From contig NZ_JAAORM010000005.1 of the NCBI RefSeq assembly GCF_017695965.1, positions 310,001-374,000 on the forward strand: a stretch of DNA of 64,000 nucleotides. Direction: 5' to 3'. The notes under the pieces were generated by a model. It was not told the DNA's origin, did no database searches, and worked only from the letters and a program-made list of their open reading frames with translations. The position numbers were made by a program, and so were the translations under genes. Below are positions 6,065 to 18,813 of the stretch, piece after piece. This DNA is from Prochlorococcus marinus CUG1416 (lineage in GTDB: Bacteria; Cyanobacteriota; Cyanobacteriia; PCC-6307; Cyanobiaceae). Each line of letters starts with the position of its first letter. The stretch's first letter is position 1.

Positions 6065-7633
6065 ATGGAAAAAATCTTATCTGGAACGATTGCTGTTGAT
6101 TTAGGAAATACTAATACTGTAGTAGCTTTTCAAGATCAAAAAGATATAAATTCCGTTTTAGTTGAAATACCAAATATTACATCATCTCCAGGAGTTATCC
6201 CCACAGCCGTTTGGTTCGAAGAGGCTTCAAAAACTCCTAAAATTGGTATTAGTGCTTTAAAGATGAGAGATAACATTAATTCGGATTTATTTTTTCATTC
6301 TAATTTTAAAAGATTAATTGGAAATCCCATTGAAAAAATTGATCAAAAAAATATTTTAAGCCCTACTGAATGTGGTGAAAAATTTTTTAAATATTTGTGG
6401 GCAAGCATTCCTCAAAAATATGAAATTAAGAGACTTGTTTTAACTGCACCAATTGATACATACAAGGGTTATAGAGAATGGTTAGTTAACCTTTGCGAGA
6501 AAATATCTGTAGATGAAATAGCGCTAGTTGATGAGCCTACTGCAGCAAGTTTAGGGATTAATGTACCATTTGGCTCAAAAATTATGACATTAGATATTGG
6601 AGGAAGCACAATCGATATGAATATAGTCAAAATAGAAGGAGGAGAAGGTAAATCTAGTCCAATAGCTGAACTTTTAAAATTTCAAGGAAAAGATGTTAGC
6701 TCAATTTCAAAACAAAAAATAAGGTGTGCAGAGATAATAAGTAAAACAGGCTCAAAAATTGGTGGTAAAGATATAGATCAATGGATCGTTGATTACTTTA
6801 TTCCAGATAATAAATATTCAATTAATCTTTTAAAGGCAGAAGAAATAAAATGTAAACTCAGCTCATCTACTATAAAATATGAAGAAAAATATCCAACAAA
6901 ATTATTAACTGAAGGATTCCAAGAAAAAGAATTTTTCCTAAGTAAAGAAATATTTGAGAACATTATTATCGAGAATAATTTGCTTAATCACCTAAACTCA
7001 TTACTAAAAGAGTTATTAAATGAAGCAAGAGGCAAATTTTGTACAGTAGATGACTTAAATGCAATTATTTTGGTTGGAGGGGGAACTCAAATCCCATTAA
7101 TTAAAGAATGGATAACAAAAAATATTTCAAACATTCAAATAAAGTCTCCACCTCCTATTGAATCAATAGCTTTAGGAGCTTTAGCAATGACCCCAGGGGT
7201 AAAAATCAAAGACATATTAAATAAAGGATTATCTATCAGATTATTTAATAGAAGAGAACAAAAACACTTCTGGCATCCTATTTTTTGCAAAGGTCAAACA
7301 TGGCCCACTGAAAATCCATTTAAACTGATCCTTCAAGCAAGTAAAAGTAATCAGAAAATATTTGAAATAATTATTGGAGAAACAAAAAAAGAAAGAGAAT
7401 ATGATGTGATTTTTGAAAATGGACTGCCAAAATTATCAGAATTTCAAAGTGAGGAAGAAATTATAAAATGGGACAAAAAGCCATTCAGAATCGTACTAAA
7501 AAATACAGCTAATATTGGAGAAGATAACTTAACACTTTTCTTCAAAATCACAAAAAAAGCCGATTTATTAGTTAATTGTTTCGATATAAAGGATGAATTT
7601 TTAGGAGAATGTAATTTAGGAAATATCTTCTAA
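6065..7633 (+). CDS. Hsp70-family chaperone-like protein lacking the lid
   Basis: From the ATG at 6065 this is 522 residues, much shorter than DnaK (about 640). The actin-like ATPase motifs are visible: IAVDLGNTNTVVAF (phosphate 1), VDEPTAASLG, TLDIGGSTIDMNIV (phosphate 2) and IILVGGGTQIPLIKEWI (adenosine). A beta-type substrate-binding region follows (about 395-522), but the alpha-helical lid and the acidic DnaK tail are missing. It should be an ATP-dependent peptide-binding protein of unknown clientele. I prefer MEKILSGTIAVDLG as the start over an ATG seven codons earlier because it sits right before the first strand. Convergent with pyrR. Confidence 0.8.
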   Translation: MEKILSGTIAVDLGNTNTVVAFQDQKDINSVLVEIPNITSSPGVIPTAVWFEEASKTPKIGISALKMRDNINSDLFFHSNFKRLIGNPIEKIDQKNILSPTECGEKFFKYLWASIPQKYEIKRLVLTAPIDTYKGYREWLVNLCEKISVDEIALVDEPTAASLGINVPFGSKIMTLDIGGSTIDMNIVKIEGGEGKSSPIAELLKFQGKDVSSISKQKIRCAEIISKTGSKIGGKDIDQWIVDYFIPDNKYSINLLKAEEIKCKLSSSTIKYEEKYPTKLLTEGFQEKEFFLSKEIFENIIIENNLLNHLNSLLKELLNEARGKFCTVDDLNAIILVGGGTQIPLIKEWITKNISNIQIKSPPPIESIALGALAMTPGVKIKDILNKGLSIRLFNRREQKHFWHPIFCKGQTWPTENPFKLILQASKSNQKIFEIIIGETKKEREYDVIFENGLPKLSEFQSEEEIIKWDKKPFRIVLKNTANIGEDNLTLFFKITKKADLLVNCFDIKDEFLGECNLGNIF

Positions 7634-7638
7634 AAAAG

Positions 7639-8175
7639 TTATTCAAGGAAAACTCCTTCTTCATTATCAACACTATTTAGACGTAAACTAATACTTTCAT
7701 TTTTACTCGTTGTAATCTTTTTCCCACAAAAATCAGGTTGAATAGGTAATTCTCTATGACCTCTATCTACCATTACTAATAACATCACTCTTTGAGGTCT
7801 GCCCCATGAATATAGAGCATCCATTGCAGCTCTAATTGTTCGCCCTGTATATATGACATCATCAATCAAAAGAATTTCTTGTTTCTCAATAGGAGTTGGG
7901 ATATCAGTTACTTTAATTTGGCGAGTTCCAATTCTATTTTGATCGTCTCTATAAAAAGTTGGATCAATTGTTCCTTTTTTTATTGTTACTCCGGTATTTA
8001 AGCATAATTCTTTAACGAGAACTTCTGCTAGATCTATGCCTCTAGTAGGAATACCAACCAAAAGAAGGTTGTCTAGGTTTTTTACTTTTTCAATAATTTC
8101 GGAAGTTAAACGTGAAAGGGTTTTTCTAAGCTCATTTTCATTAAGTATTACAACCCTTTTTGATTTATTGGTCAT
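7639..8175 (-). CDS. pyrR: PyrR: pyrimidine operon regulator / uracil phosphoribosyltransferase
   Basis: This 178-residue protein has the PRPP-binding motif ILLIDDVIYTGRT at about residues 101-113, and GIPTRGIDLA and VMLVMVDRGHRELPIQPDFCGK, all typical of PyrR. In Gram-positive bacteria PyrR attenuates pyr transcription and converts uracil plus PRPP to UMP. Cyanobacteria have the gene too, but the regulatory role there is unclear. No pyr gene is next to it here, so the enzyme role seems likelier (inference). Convergent with the Hsp70 gene with five bases between. Confidence 0.88.
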   Translation of the reverse strand: MTNKSKRVVILNENELRKTLSRLTSEIIEKVKNLDNLLLVGIPTRGIDLAEVLVKELCLNTGVTIKKGTIDPTFYRDDQNRIGTRQIKVTDIPTPIEKQEILLIDDVIYTGRTIRAAMDALYSWGRPQRVMLLVMVDRGHRELPIQPDFCGKKITTSKNESISLRLNSVDNEEGVFLE

Positions 8176-8313
8176 GATTTATCAATAAATAAAATTTGTT
8201 CAATACTTTTCACAAATTAGCAAAAGCTAACTATATTAAATATAAATTGTTAAAGAGTAGCGTTTAAAGCTAAATTTAAGATTCGACAACTTAACAATGA
8301 ATTTGATCTAAAT

Positions 8314-9936
8314 ATGCCAAAGATTAGCAGCAAAAATATAAATAGATTAAGTGTTCCTCAGAGCCCTGTAGTTCTTGCAATACTAGATGGATGGGGGCAT
8401 AGAGAAGATATATCCGACAATGCTATAAAAAGTGCCAATACGCCTATCATGGATTCATTATGGCATGGATATCCTCACACTTTAATAAGTGCTAGTGGAT
8501 CAGATGTAGGCCTACCAGATGGTCAAATGGGTAATTCAGAGGTGGGGCACCTTACCATTGGTTCTGGGAGAATAATCCAACAAGAACTTGTAAGGATTTC
8601 AAATGTCGTAAAAAATAATCAGTTAGGCTTGGTTAATGAGTTAAAAGAGATGGCTCATTCATTAAAGAAACACAATTCTACTTTGCATATCACTGGATTA
8701 TGCTCTGATGGAGGAGTACATAGTCATATTGATCATTTATTAGGTTTAATAAAATGGGCATCTGATAATGGAATCAAAAAAGTTGCAATTCATATTATTA
8801 CCGATGGAAGAGATACGCCCGCAAAAAGTGCCTCTAAATATCTAAATCAAATAGAGTCATGCATAAAAAAATTCAATACTGGTGAGATAGCCTCTATTTG
8901 CGGAAGATACTGGATAATGGATAGAAATCTTTTATGGGATAGAACAGAAAAAGCGTATACTAATTTGACTGATCCAAATATAAAAACAACAATTATTTCT
9001 CCTCATGAGCACATAAAAAATAGTTATAAAAAAAACATCACCGATGAATTTATAGAACCCATAAGACTGTCTGAAAATTATCTTAAGGATGGGGATAGTT
9101 TAATTTGCTTTAACTTCCGTCCAGACAGAGCAAGACAAATAATCAAATCCCTCTCAAACAAGGAATTCTCAGACTTTGAAAGAGTAAGTTTTCCAGATCT
9201 AGATTTAGTTACTTTTACTCAATATGACCCAAACTTCCCCGTTAAAGTTGCATTTCCTCCTGAATCTCTCAATAATTTTATCGGACAAATAGTTTCAGAA
9301 AACGGACTCAAGCAATACAGAACTGCAGAAACAGAAAAATATCCTCACGTAACATATTTTTTCAATGGGGGGGTAGAAATTCCTTTACCTGGAGAAGAGA
9401 GACATTTAATTCCATCTCCAAGAGTCGCAACTTATGATATGGAACCCGAAATGTCTGCGGAAGAATTAACTATTAGTTGCTCTAAAGCAATTAAAAGTGG
9501 AGAATATGCTTTTGTTGTAATCAATTTTGCTAATCCTGACATGGTGGGGCATACAGGCAATATGGATGCAACAATTAAAGCTATTGAAAAAGTAGATAAA
9601 TGTATAGGTCAAATAGTTAATGCTACTGGCGAAATGGGTGGTAGTATTCTTATAACAGCAGATCATGGTAACGCTGAGGTAATGAAAGGCCCTGCAGGAG
9701 AACCATGGACGGCACACACTATCAATAGAGTTCCATTAATTTTTATTGAGGGTGAGAAAAGAAAAATCCCAAATATGGGAAATGAGATTTATTTAAGGGA
9801 GAATGCTGGGTTAGCAGATATTGCACCCACTTTATTACAGTTATTAAATCTACCAATCCCAAAAGAAATGACAGGAAAGTCTCTAATTAAAGGGATCGAG
9901 TTAAAGGGTTATAATAAGGTAGTACAACACGTTTAA
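8314..9936 (+). CDS. gpmI: 2,3-bisphosphoglycerate-independent phosphoglycerate mutase
   Basis: This 540-residue enzyme interconverts 3- and 2-phosphoglycerate in glycolysis and carbon fixation metabolism. The metal-binding start [10 protein letters not shown] (Asp 25), the phosphoserine nucleophile in [10 protein letters not shown] (Ser 75), [31 protein letters not shown] and TADHGNAE are all intact, so both Mn-binding sites are complete. Length matches the family. secG follows 23 bp downstream on the same strand, an arrangement seen in other picocyanobacteria. Confidence 0.95.
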   Translation: MPKISSKNINRLSVPQSPVVLAILDGWGHREDISDNAIKSANTPIMDSLWHGYPHTLISASGSDVGLPDGQMGNSEVGHLTIGSGRIIQQELVRISNVVKNNQLGLVNELKEMAHSLKKHNSTLHITGLCSDGGVHSHIDHLLGLIKWASDNGIKKVAIHIITDGRDTPAKSASKYLNQIESCIKKFNTGEIASICGRYWIMDRNLLWDRTEKAYTNLTDPNIKTTIISPHEHIKNSYKKNITDEFIEPIRLSENYLKDGDSLICFNFRPDRARQIIKSLSNKEFSDFERVSFPDLDLVTFTQYDPNFPVKVAFPPESLNNFIGQIVSENGLKQYRTAETEKYPHVTYFFNGGVEIPLPGEERHLIPSPRVATYDMEPEMSAEELTISCSKAIKSGEYAFVVINFANPDMVGHTGNMDATIKAIEKVDKCIGQIVNATGEMGGSILITADHGNAEVMKGPAGEPWTAHTINRVPLIFIEGEKRKIPNMGNEIYLRENAGLADIAPTLLQLLNLPIPKEMTGKSLIKGIELKGYNKVVQHV

Positions 9937-9959
9937 AGTTTATACAAGTCTTTTAAGCA

Positions 9960-10187
9960 ATGATTCAAATTTTTAGTTGGATATGGGTATTTTCTGGACT
10001 TCTCCTGATACTTTTAGTTTTACTTCATAGTCCCAAAGGTGATGGAATGGGAGGAATAGCTGCCAGTGGAAGCTCAATGTTCAACAGCGCAAGTAGTGCA
10101 GAGGCATCTCTTAACAAAATAACATGGACTTTTTTAGTTATATTTTTGAGTCTCGCAATTATTCTTAGCGCTGGCTGGATTTCATAA
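9960..10187 (+). CDS. secG: Preprotein translocase subunit SecG
   Basis: This 75-residue protein has two transmembrane helices (about 5-22 and 54-72) separated by a Gly/Ser-rich loop with the conserved motif LLHSPKGDGMGG and SSSMFNSASSAEASLNK, the SecG signature. It stabilises the SecYEG channel for protein export. It follows gpmI by 23 bp. Its stop is 12 bp before the stem of the terminator that serves the convergent groL gene. Confidence 0.9.
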   Translation: MIQIFSWIWVFSGLLLILLVLLHSPKGDGMGGIAASGSSMFNSASSAEASLNKITWTFLVIFLSLAIILSAGWIS

Positions 10188-10199
10188 AGTTAAAAAAAA

Positions 10200-10220
10200 G
10201 GGATCATTTTCAATGATCCC
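10200..10220 (-). terminator. Rho-independent terminator of groESL
   Basis: GGGATCATT (10200-10208) and AATGATCCC (10212-10220) form a perfect 9-bp stem with a 3-base loop. In the minus-strand direction the stem is followed by a run of eight T (10192-10199), the classical intrinsic terminator, 37 bp past the groL stop. It lies just after secG and may also act weakly on rightward transcripts, though no T-run follows on that side. Confidence 0.88.
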
Positions 10221-10256
10221 TTAAGTTAAAAGATTAATTTATTAACTATTTTTTAG

Positions 10257-11921
<1,665 letters not shown>

Positions 11922-11945
11922 TTAATAATTTTTGAAACAAATATT

Positions 11946-12257
11946 TTAGCCGACTACAGCTAAAATATCTTTTTCCGAGAGCAAGACATATTCATCTCCT
12001 CCCAATTTGATGTCTGTTCCAGCATATTTGCTGTACAAGACTTTATCGCCAATACTCACTTCAGGAGTTTGTCGAGAACCATCGTCATTAAGTTTCCCAG
12101 GACCTACCTGAGCAACTTCTCCCACCTGTGGTTTTTCTTTAGCTGTATCAGGCAAAAGAATGCCCCCAGCAGTTTTTTCCTCAGATGCGGAAACTTTAAT
12201 AAATATTCTATCTCCCAGTGGTTTAACTGTAGAGACTGTAAGTGAAACAGCTGCCAT
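11946..12257 (-). CDS. groS: Co-chaperonin GroES
   Basis: This 103-residue protein carries [26 protein letters not shown] with the mobile loop, then [25 protein letters not shown] and [13 protein letters not shown], all standard for GroES. It caps the GroEL chamber. First gene of groESL, divergent from the ATP synthase beta gene over 220 bp. Confidence 0.96.
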   Translation of the reverse strand: MAAVSLTVSTVKPLGDRIFIKVSASEEKTAGGILLPDTAKEKPQVGEVAQVGPGKLNDDGSRQTPEVSIGDKVLYSKYAGTDIKLGGDEYVLLSEKDILAVVG

Positions 12258-12281
12258 AGATTAATGGAGGATCATGATTGA

Positions 12282-12294
12282 GACGCTTTGCGTC
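12282..12294 (-). promoter_or_regulatory. Small hairpin in the groES leader
   Basis: GACGC (12282-12286) and GCGTC (12290-12294) pair around TTT, 25 bp upstream of the groES start, inside the expected 5' untranslated region. A G+C-rich stem this close to the ribosome site could act as a temperature-sensitive structure. I infer this only from position. The CIRCE consensus TTAGCACTC-N9-GAGTGCTAA is not seen in 12258-12477. Confidence 0.3.
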
Positions 12295-12474
12295 ATAAAA
12301 AATGGAAAGAGAAATTCTCTATCCGTATCTTCAACAACATAATCCGCTAAGCAGCAATTAAACCATACTTTAACTGTGCGGGTGGCCGAACCCATTTAAC
12401 GAATCTACCCATAAGATGGTAGTATTTTCGGATTATGAGCTGTTTAAAATCAGCTATTTATCACCAATCAATAA

Positions 12475-13938
<1,464 letters not shown>

Positions 13939-13980
13939 ATATATATATTTAATATTTAAACCTTTAATAATTTTAGATTT

Positions 13981-14385
13981 ATGGCAATTTCTCTTAAAGT
14001 TTTAGCTCCTAATAAGAATGTTTATCAAGGTGAAGCTGAAGAAGTAATCCTTCCAAGTACAACTGGGCAACTTGGGGTACTTCCAGGACATATTTCTTTA
14101 GTTACGGCTATAGATATTGGTGTTTTAAGGCTAAGAATGAATTCTCAGTGGAAATCAATAGCTTTAATGGGGGGCTTTGCTGAAATTGAATCAGATGAAG
14201 TAATAGTTTTAGTAAATAATGCAGAAATTGGATCTGAAATTAATGTTCAAAATGCTGAACAAGATCTTAAAGAAGCAAAATTAGCAATTAGTAAGATCTC
14301 AGGAAATGAAAAAAATCCTGAAAAGATCAAAGCCTTGAAAGAGATTTCAAAGGCCGAGGCAAGGATTCAAGCTGCAAAGAACTAA
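13981..14385 (+). CDS. atpC: ATP synthase F1 subunit epsilon
   Basis: This 134-residue protein has the beta-sandwich start [35 protein letters not shown] and a C-terminal helical hairpin rich in Ala, Lys and Glu. Epsilon links the rotor to F1 and inhibits ATP hydrolysis. In cyanobacteria it is often called atpE. It ends three bases before the convergent PSRP-3 stop. Confidence 0.95.
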   Translation: MAISLKVLAPNKNVYQGEAEEVILPSTTGQLGVLPGHISLVTAIDIGVLRLRMNSQWKSIALMGGFAEIESDEVIVLVNNAEIGSEINVQNAEQDLKEAKLAISKISGNEKNPEKIKALKEISKAEARIQAAKN

Positions 14386-14388
14386 CTT

Positions 14389-14865
14389 TTAAGCAGTTCC
14401 ACAAAAAGTTACTTCGGGAAACTTTAACTTGACTTCTTCTAATTTCTTTGTTTTACCTTCTTCTTGCCAATAATTTATTACTTCTGTAGCTTTATTCAAT
14501 ATTTCAACCCTTTCATTATCTGTAATCCAACCTTTATTCTCTAGTTCACTTTTCAACTTTTCCCAAGCATCATCTCTTGGCCAAAAATAATAAGCCGTGA
14601 GAGGGCTTGGGCCTCCCCCTACTATTTGATCAACAGCTAAAGCAACATTATCAGGTAACCACAACACTTTAATAATAAACCTTCCTTCATCAGGTTTAGG
14701 GGTATAACCACTAGGTACGCCATCTTCATCAATTGTGGCTGCTGCTAATACAGCTGAAGCACCCATCATTCCTGAATTAGGAGAAGAACTTTTAGATTTT
14801 GTGTCATCACTGTTTTTTTCTTTTTTTTCTGTTGAATTTTGATTTAACTTATCTGATGAGGTCAT
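14389..14865 (-). CDS. Ribosomal protein PSRP-3 / Ycf65
   Basis: Residues about 62-155 match the PSRP-3 domain, a 30S component of cyanobacteria and plastids. They read [21 protein letters not shown], then [21 protein letters not shown], and [22 protein letters not shown] in sequence. Ahead of it lies a 60-residue low-complexity Ser/Lys/Asp tail ([16 protein letters not shown]), longer than the compact family form, which may be disordered. It converges with the ATP synthase epsilon gene with three bases between. Confidence 0.85.
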   Translation of the reverse strand: MTSSDKLNQNSTEKKEKNSDDTKSKSSSPNSGMMGASAVLAAATIDEDGVPSGYTPKPDEGRFIIKVLWLPDNVALAVDQIVGGGPSPLTAYYFWPRDDAWEKLKSELENKGWITDNERVEILNKATEVINYWQEEGKTKKLEEVKLKFPEVTFCGTA

Positions 14866-14971
14866 TCAATTATTTATGTTCAATAAATAATTTATCAGTT
14901 TATGGTCACATTTTGATTGATTTATTCAAAATTTCTTGATTTTAGTTATTGATACTTTCTAAACAGAATTT

Positions 14972-15130
14972 TTATCTATCATGAGAAACTTTATAAAAAT
15001 CATAAATTGTAGCTTCCAGTGAATCCCAAAGATCTTTAGGGATATCGTTTTCTTCCGCAAACATTCCAAGCTGACTAGCCAAACCTCTTGCTTGAGAGAG
15101 TTTCGAATCATATGAATCTGACTTATTCAT
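14972..15130 (-). CDS. Small conserved-looking soluble protein (52 aa)
   Basis: The ORF from ATG 15130 encodes 52 residues beginning MNKSDSYDSKLSQARGLASQ and continuing with a Phe/Glu-rich stretch and PKDLWDSLEATIYDFYK. Predicted as two amphipathic helices joined at EENDIPKD. It is acidic, has no signal peptide, and its composition is clearly unlike random translation of A+T-rich DNA. It lies 107 bp downstream of PSRP-3 divergently arranged with nothing, and 55 bp past the pepP stop on the same strand, so it may be an extension of the pepP transcript. I do not know the family. Confidence 0.6.
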   Translation of the reverse strand: MNKSDSYDSKLSQARGLASQLGMFAEENDIPKDLWDSLEATIYDFYKVSHDR

Positions 15131-15184
15131 TTGTAAACTTTAAGCTTTATAAAAAATAAATCTATTAACTAGATAAGTCAAATT

Positions 15185-16510
15185 TTAAAATTCTAAATCA
15201 GAAATTTCTTTAAGTGCAGCAATACTTAAAACTTCTGGGTTTTTATCTTTAACAAGAACATCATCTTCAATTCTTATACCAATGCCTTTCCATTTCTGAT
15301 CAATATTAGGTTGTCCCTCAGGCACTGGGATCCTGTCACTTATATAAATACCAGGTTCTACCGTAAGAATCATTCCATTCTGTAATGGAACTTCATAGTC
15401 TCCCATTCTGTATGCTCCAACATCATGAACATCTAAGCCTAGCCAATGTCCTGTTCTATGCATATAAAGATGTTTGTATGATTGATTCTCAATTATCTCC
15501 TCAGTACTCCCCGATAATAAACTAATTTCTTTTAATCCTTCTATCAGAATTGTTAAAGCGACATTATGAACAGTACTAGAATTTGATCCAGTTACAGCAC
15601 TTTTAATAGCATTTTTCTGTGCACGCAATACAATTTCATAAATAATTTTTTGCTCTTTAGAAAATTTGCCGCCAATTGGAATAGTTCTTGTAATATCACC
15701 ATTGTAATAATCAGTTAGTGAGCAGCCAGCATCTACCAATAATAAATCTTCCTTGTTCAAGGGTGAGTTATTTTTAGTGTAATGCAAAATACAAGAGTTA
15801 TCTCCTGAAGCAACAATAGAATTATAAGCCGGTCCTCTCGCCCCTTTTTCCAGAAAGAAACCCTCTATAAGACCCTGAATTTGTCTTTCATTTTTCTTAG
15901 ATGAGATAGATTCTCTAACTAGTTCATGAGCTTCTGCTGAAATTTGTATAGCCTCTCTCATTCTCTTAATTTCAAATTCACTTTTAATTAATCTCATCTC
16001 ATTTAAATAAATTTCTGGAGATTTTATAGAATTTGCACCAATCCCCAATCTTGAAAGATTTTCAAGTTGTTGTGAAAATAAATCCAGTACTATTTTCTCA
16101 ATTAATGGGTTCTTACCAATTGAAAAAACAAGTTCATCAGAACCATTTACATAACCTGGTAGTAAATCTCTTAGTTCATTTATTGAGTGAGCCTTATCAG
16201 CCTTAAACTCTTTTTCGGCGCCTTCTAAACCCCATCTAAAGCCATGCCAAACTTCGCTTGTAACATCTTTAGGAGCAACAAACAAAATAAATCTCTCTCC
16301 CTTTGGCTTATGCGATAAGAAAAGAGCGACTGCATCCGGCTCATCAAAACCAGTTAAATACCAAAAATTACTATCTTGTCTAAAAGGATATTCACAATCT
16401 GCATGATGTTTAACAAGGTTAGCCCCGGGTATAATAGCAGCTTTTCCAGCTAATTTTTCTAGGAAAATTTCTCTTCTTTCTTCAAAAACTTTATTGTTAG
16501 GTTTAAACAT
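15185..16510 (-). CDS. pepP: Xaa-Pro aminopeptidase (aminopeptidase P)
   Basis: This 441-residue enzyme removes N-terminal residues ahead of proline. The N-terminal domain has FRQDSNFWYLTGFDEPDAVALF. The pita-bread metallopeptidase domain shows the two-metal site in order: LLVDAGCSLTDYYNGDITRTIPI (two Asp), HRTGHWLGLDVHDVG (His), LTVEPGIYI (Glu) and GIRIEDDVLV (Glu). All ligands are present. Length fits bacterial PepP. Divergent from the CNNM-like gene at 16584. Confidence 0.93.
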   Translation of the reverse strand: MFKPNNKVFEERREIFLEKLAGKAAIIPGANLVKHHADCEYPFRQDSNFWYLTGFDEPDAVALFLSHKPKGERFILFVAPKDVTSEVWHGFRWGLEGAEKEFKADKAHSINELRDLLPGYVNGSDELVFSIGKNPLIEKIVLDLFSQQLENLSRLGIGANSIKSPEIYLNEMRLIKSEFEIKRMREAIQISAEAHELVRESISSKKNERQIQGLIEGFFLEKGARGPAYNSIVASGDNSCILHYTKNNSPLNKEDLLLVDAGCSLTDYYNGDITRTIPIGGKFSKEQKIIYEIVLRAQKNAIKSAVTGSNSSTVHNVALTILIEGLKEISLLSGSTEEIIENQSYKHLYMHRTGHWLGLDVHDVGAYRMGDYEVPLQNGMILTVEPGIYISDRIPVPEGQPNIDQKWKGIGIRIEDDVLVKDKNPEVLSIAALKEISDLEF

Positions 16511-16583
16511 AAATTGTGTATTGGCGTGTTTAAAAAAAAAATGGAAGAATGAATTAAACAGATGTAGTATTTAATCTATCTTA

Positions 16584-17567
16584 ATGGAACCAAGTGTTTA
16601 CGGTTTAATTTTACTTATAGTTATTATTTTAATTGGGTCAGCATGTTGTTCGGGAGTAGAAGCGGCTTTTTTAGCTGTAAATTCAATTAGGATTTTAGAA
16701 ATAGCCTCAAAACAGAAGCCTAAAAGTTCTGCGAATCAACTCCTTAAACTTAGAAAACATCTTGGTAGAACATTAACTGTAATTACAATTACTAATAATG
16801 GATTCAACATAATTGGCAGTCTTATTTTAGGAGTATATGGAGCATGGGTAATTAATAGTAATTATGGCTTAACTCTTTTTTCAATTGTTTTTTATATATT
16901 AGTTGTTTTAGTTGGAGAAGTACTACCCAAAGCTCTTGGCACAAGATTTTCAGTACAAATAGCATTATTATCCGTTCCAATCCTGAGAATATTAAATACT
17001 TTGATGCGGCCTTTCTTAATATTAATAGAGCAAATATTTCCAGTAATTACTGCAGAAAATGAAATTTCAACTGATGAAGAAGAAATAAGACAAATGGCAA
17101 AAATTGGAAGTCAGAAAGGTTTTATAGAGGCCGATGAGGCAGCAATGATATTTAAGGTTTTTCAATTAAATGATTTAAAAGCTAAAGATTTAATGATCCC
17201 CAGAGTATCAGCACCTTGTCTTGATGGGTCTTCTAATCTTGATGACATTTCAAAACTCATAATGTCAAATGAGTCCCCATGGTGGGTTATTTTGGGAGAT
17301 AAAGTTGACAAAATACAAGGGGTAGTAAAACGTGAAAATATGTTATCAGAATTAATTAATGGGGAAAATAAAAAATTATTATCAGAAATTTGCGAGCCTG
17401 TGGACTACATTCCCGAAATGATTAAGGCAGATCAATTATTAACAAGATTTGACAAGGACCATAAAGGAGTGAAAGTAGTAGTAGATGAATTTGGTGGATT
17501 CGTGGGAATTATCGGGGCAGAAGCTGTGTTATCTGTATTGGCTGGTTGGTGGAAAAATAAATTATGA
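16584..17567 (+). CDS. CNNM/CorC-like membrane protein (DUF21 plus CBS pair)
   Basis: This 327-residue protein starts with a DUF21 domain of about four membrane helices (residues 5-24, 70-90, 95-120 and 125-150). The motif SGVEAAFLAVNSIR lies after the first helix and VLVGEVLPKALGTRFS later. A CBS-domain pair follows (about 195-322), with AKDLMIPRVSAPCLD and VDEFGGFVGIIG. Relatives are Mg/Co efflux or transport proteins with nucleotide-sensing CBS domains. It lacks the CorC-HlyC C-terminal domain. It overlaps the downstream GTPase start by four bases (ATGA). Confidence 0.82.
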   Translation: MEPSVYGLILLIVIILIGSACCSGVEAAFLAVNSIRILEIASKQKPKSSANQLLKLRKHLGRTLTVITITNNGFNIIGSLILGVYGAWVINSNYGLTLFSIVFYILVVLVGEVLPKALGTRFSVQIALLSVPILRILNTLMRPFLILIEQIFPVITAENEISTDEEEIRQMAKIGSQKGFIEADEAAMIFKVFQLNDLKAKDLMIPRVSAPCLDGSSNLDDISKLIMSNESPWWVILGDKVDKIQGVVKRENMLSELINGENKKLLSEICEPVDYIPEMIKADQLLTRFDKDHKGVKVVVDEFGGFVGIIGAEAVLSVLAGWWKNKL

Positions 17568-18805
17568 AACAATTAAAAATGAATAAAAATTATTTAATTT
17601 TAAAAAATTGGTGGGAGACTTTAGATCTTAGCAACTATGAGAAAAGTTTTTTTAATAAACAAATAATTGCTTTTAATCAGCAACTTTTTAGGCTTAAAGA
17701 AAAAAAAATAAGAATTGGCATCTATGGTAAATCAGGAGTAGGTAAATCCTCTGTTTTAAATTTTTTATTAAATAAAGACGTATTCAAAACAGATATTATC
17801 AATGGTTCTACAAGAGAAATACAGGCAGAAGAATGGCCCCTTAAAGATCAAACTCTCAAAAGTATAGAGTTACTAGATTCCCCAGGATTTGATTTCTGCG
17901 ATATTAAATTCCCAGATAAAATCTACTCTCGTATAAATCATTCAGATCTTATTTTATTTGTAGTTGCAGGAGATATCAATAGAAATGAAGTGAGTGAAAT
18001 CAGCTCCTTTATTAAAGATGGAAAAAAAATTATTGTAATTTTAAATAAAATTGATCTTTTTAAAAAAAATGAATTAAAAGAAATAATAGAAAATATAAAA
18101 TTTAAGCTACCAAAAAATTTAAATATTCCAATAATTATTAATCATGAAAACAATCTTAAAAACTACATTTCAAAAATATTAACTCAACATGGAGAAATTT
18201 TATTAACACTTAATTCTCTTCAATTTGCTGACAGATTGTTTCTACAGATAAAAGGGCAAAGATTAAAAAGAAGGCAAAAATTAGCTCAGTCAGCCATTGG
18301 TAAATTTTCAACCATAAAGGCATCAGCAGTAGCTCTTAATCCTTTTATTTTGTTTGATGTTGCTGGTAGTTTTGCAATAGATACAGCATTGATTAGCGAA
18401 TTAAGTAAGATTTACGGCTTGAATTTGAAGGGTGAATCTACAAGAAAAATATTTAAACAAATATCCATTAATAATTTATTTTTGGGATTCACTCAAGTAG
18501 GTGTTAACACATCTTTCAACCTTATTAAAAAAGTAATTTTATTAACAGTACCTTTCACTAACGGGCTTTCCTTATTACCCTATGGACCTATAGCAATTAT
18601 TCAAGCAGGAATCGCAGTGCATTCTACAAAAATCCTTGGGAAATTAGCAGCCAAAGAGATATTTATAAGAAGCAAAGTTTCGTTTATGGATCCCTCTATA
18701 ATGATTCAAAATATAACTTTTAATGAACCAGAGATTTTTAAGCACATAAATATTTATTTATCAAATAGAAATTTAAATAATAATTTTGTTAGTTCTCTGC
18801 CTTAA
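17564..18805 (+). CDS. Era-like GTPase with DUF697-type C-terminal domain
   Basis: This 413-residue protein has the G1 P-loop GKSGVGKS (55-62), G3 DSPGFD (105-110) and G4 NKID (161-164). The C-terminal half (about 230-390) is hydrophobic with helices such as ASAVALNPFILFDVAGSFAID and LSLLPYGPIAIIQAGIAVHSTK, matching membrane-associated DUF697 domains. Its role is unknown; related GTPases are linked to membrane or ribosome functions. The start overlaps the CNNM-like gene; MNKNY at 17579 is an alternative start. nadD follows after eight bases, so it sits in a four-gene operon. Confidence 0.75.
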   Translation: MKQLKMNKNYLILKNWWETLDLSNYEKSFFNKQIIAFNQQLFRLKEKKIRIGIYGKSGVGKSSVLNFLLNKDVFKTDIINGSTREIQAEEWPLKDQTLKSIELLDSPGFDFCDIKFPDKIYSRINHSDLILFVVAGDINRNEVSEISSFIKDGKKIIVILNKIDLFKKNELKEIIENIKFKLPKNLNIPIIINHENNLKNYISKILTQHGEILLTLNSLQFADRLFLQIKGQRLKRRQKLAQSAIGKFSTIKASAVALNPFILFDVAGSFAIDTALISELSKIYGLNLKGESTRKIFKQISINNLFLGFTQVGVNTSFNLIKKVILLTVPFTNGLSLLPYGPIAIIQAGIAVHSTKILGKLAAKEIFIRSKVSFMDPSIMIQNITFNEPEIFKHINIYLSNRNLNNNFVSSLP

Positions 18806-18813
18806 AAATTAAC

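Noticed and set aside
12371-12400. G+C-richer patch with GGGT/ACCC that resembles a tRNA arm
   Set aside because: No acceptor stem, anticodon arm or complete cloverleaf around it.
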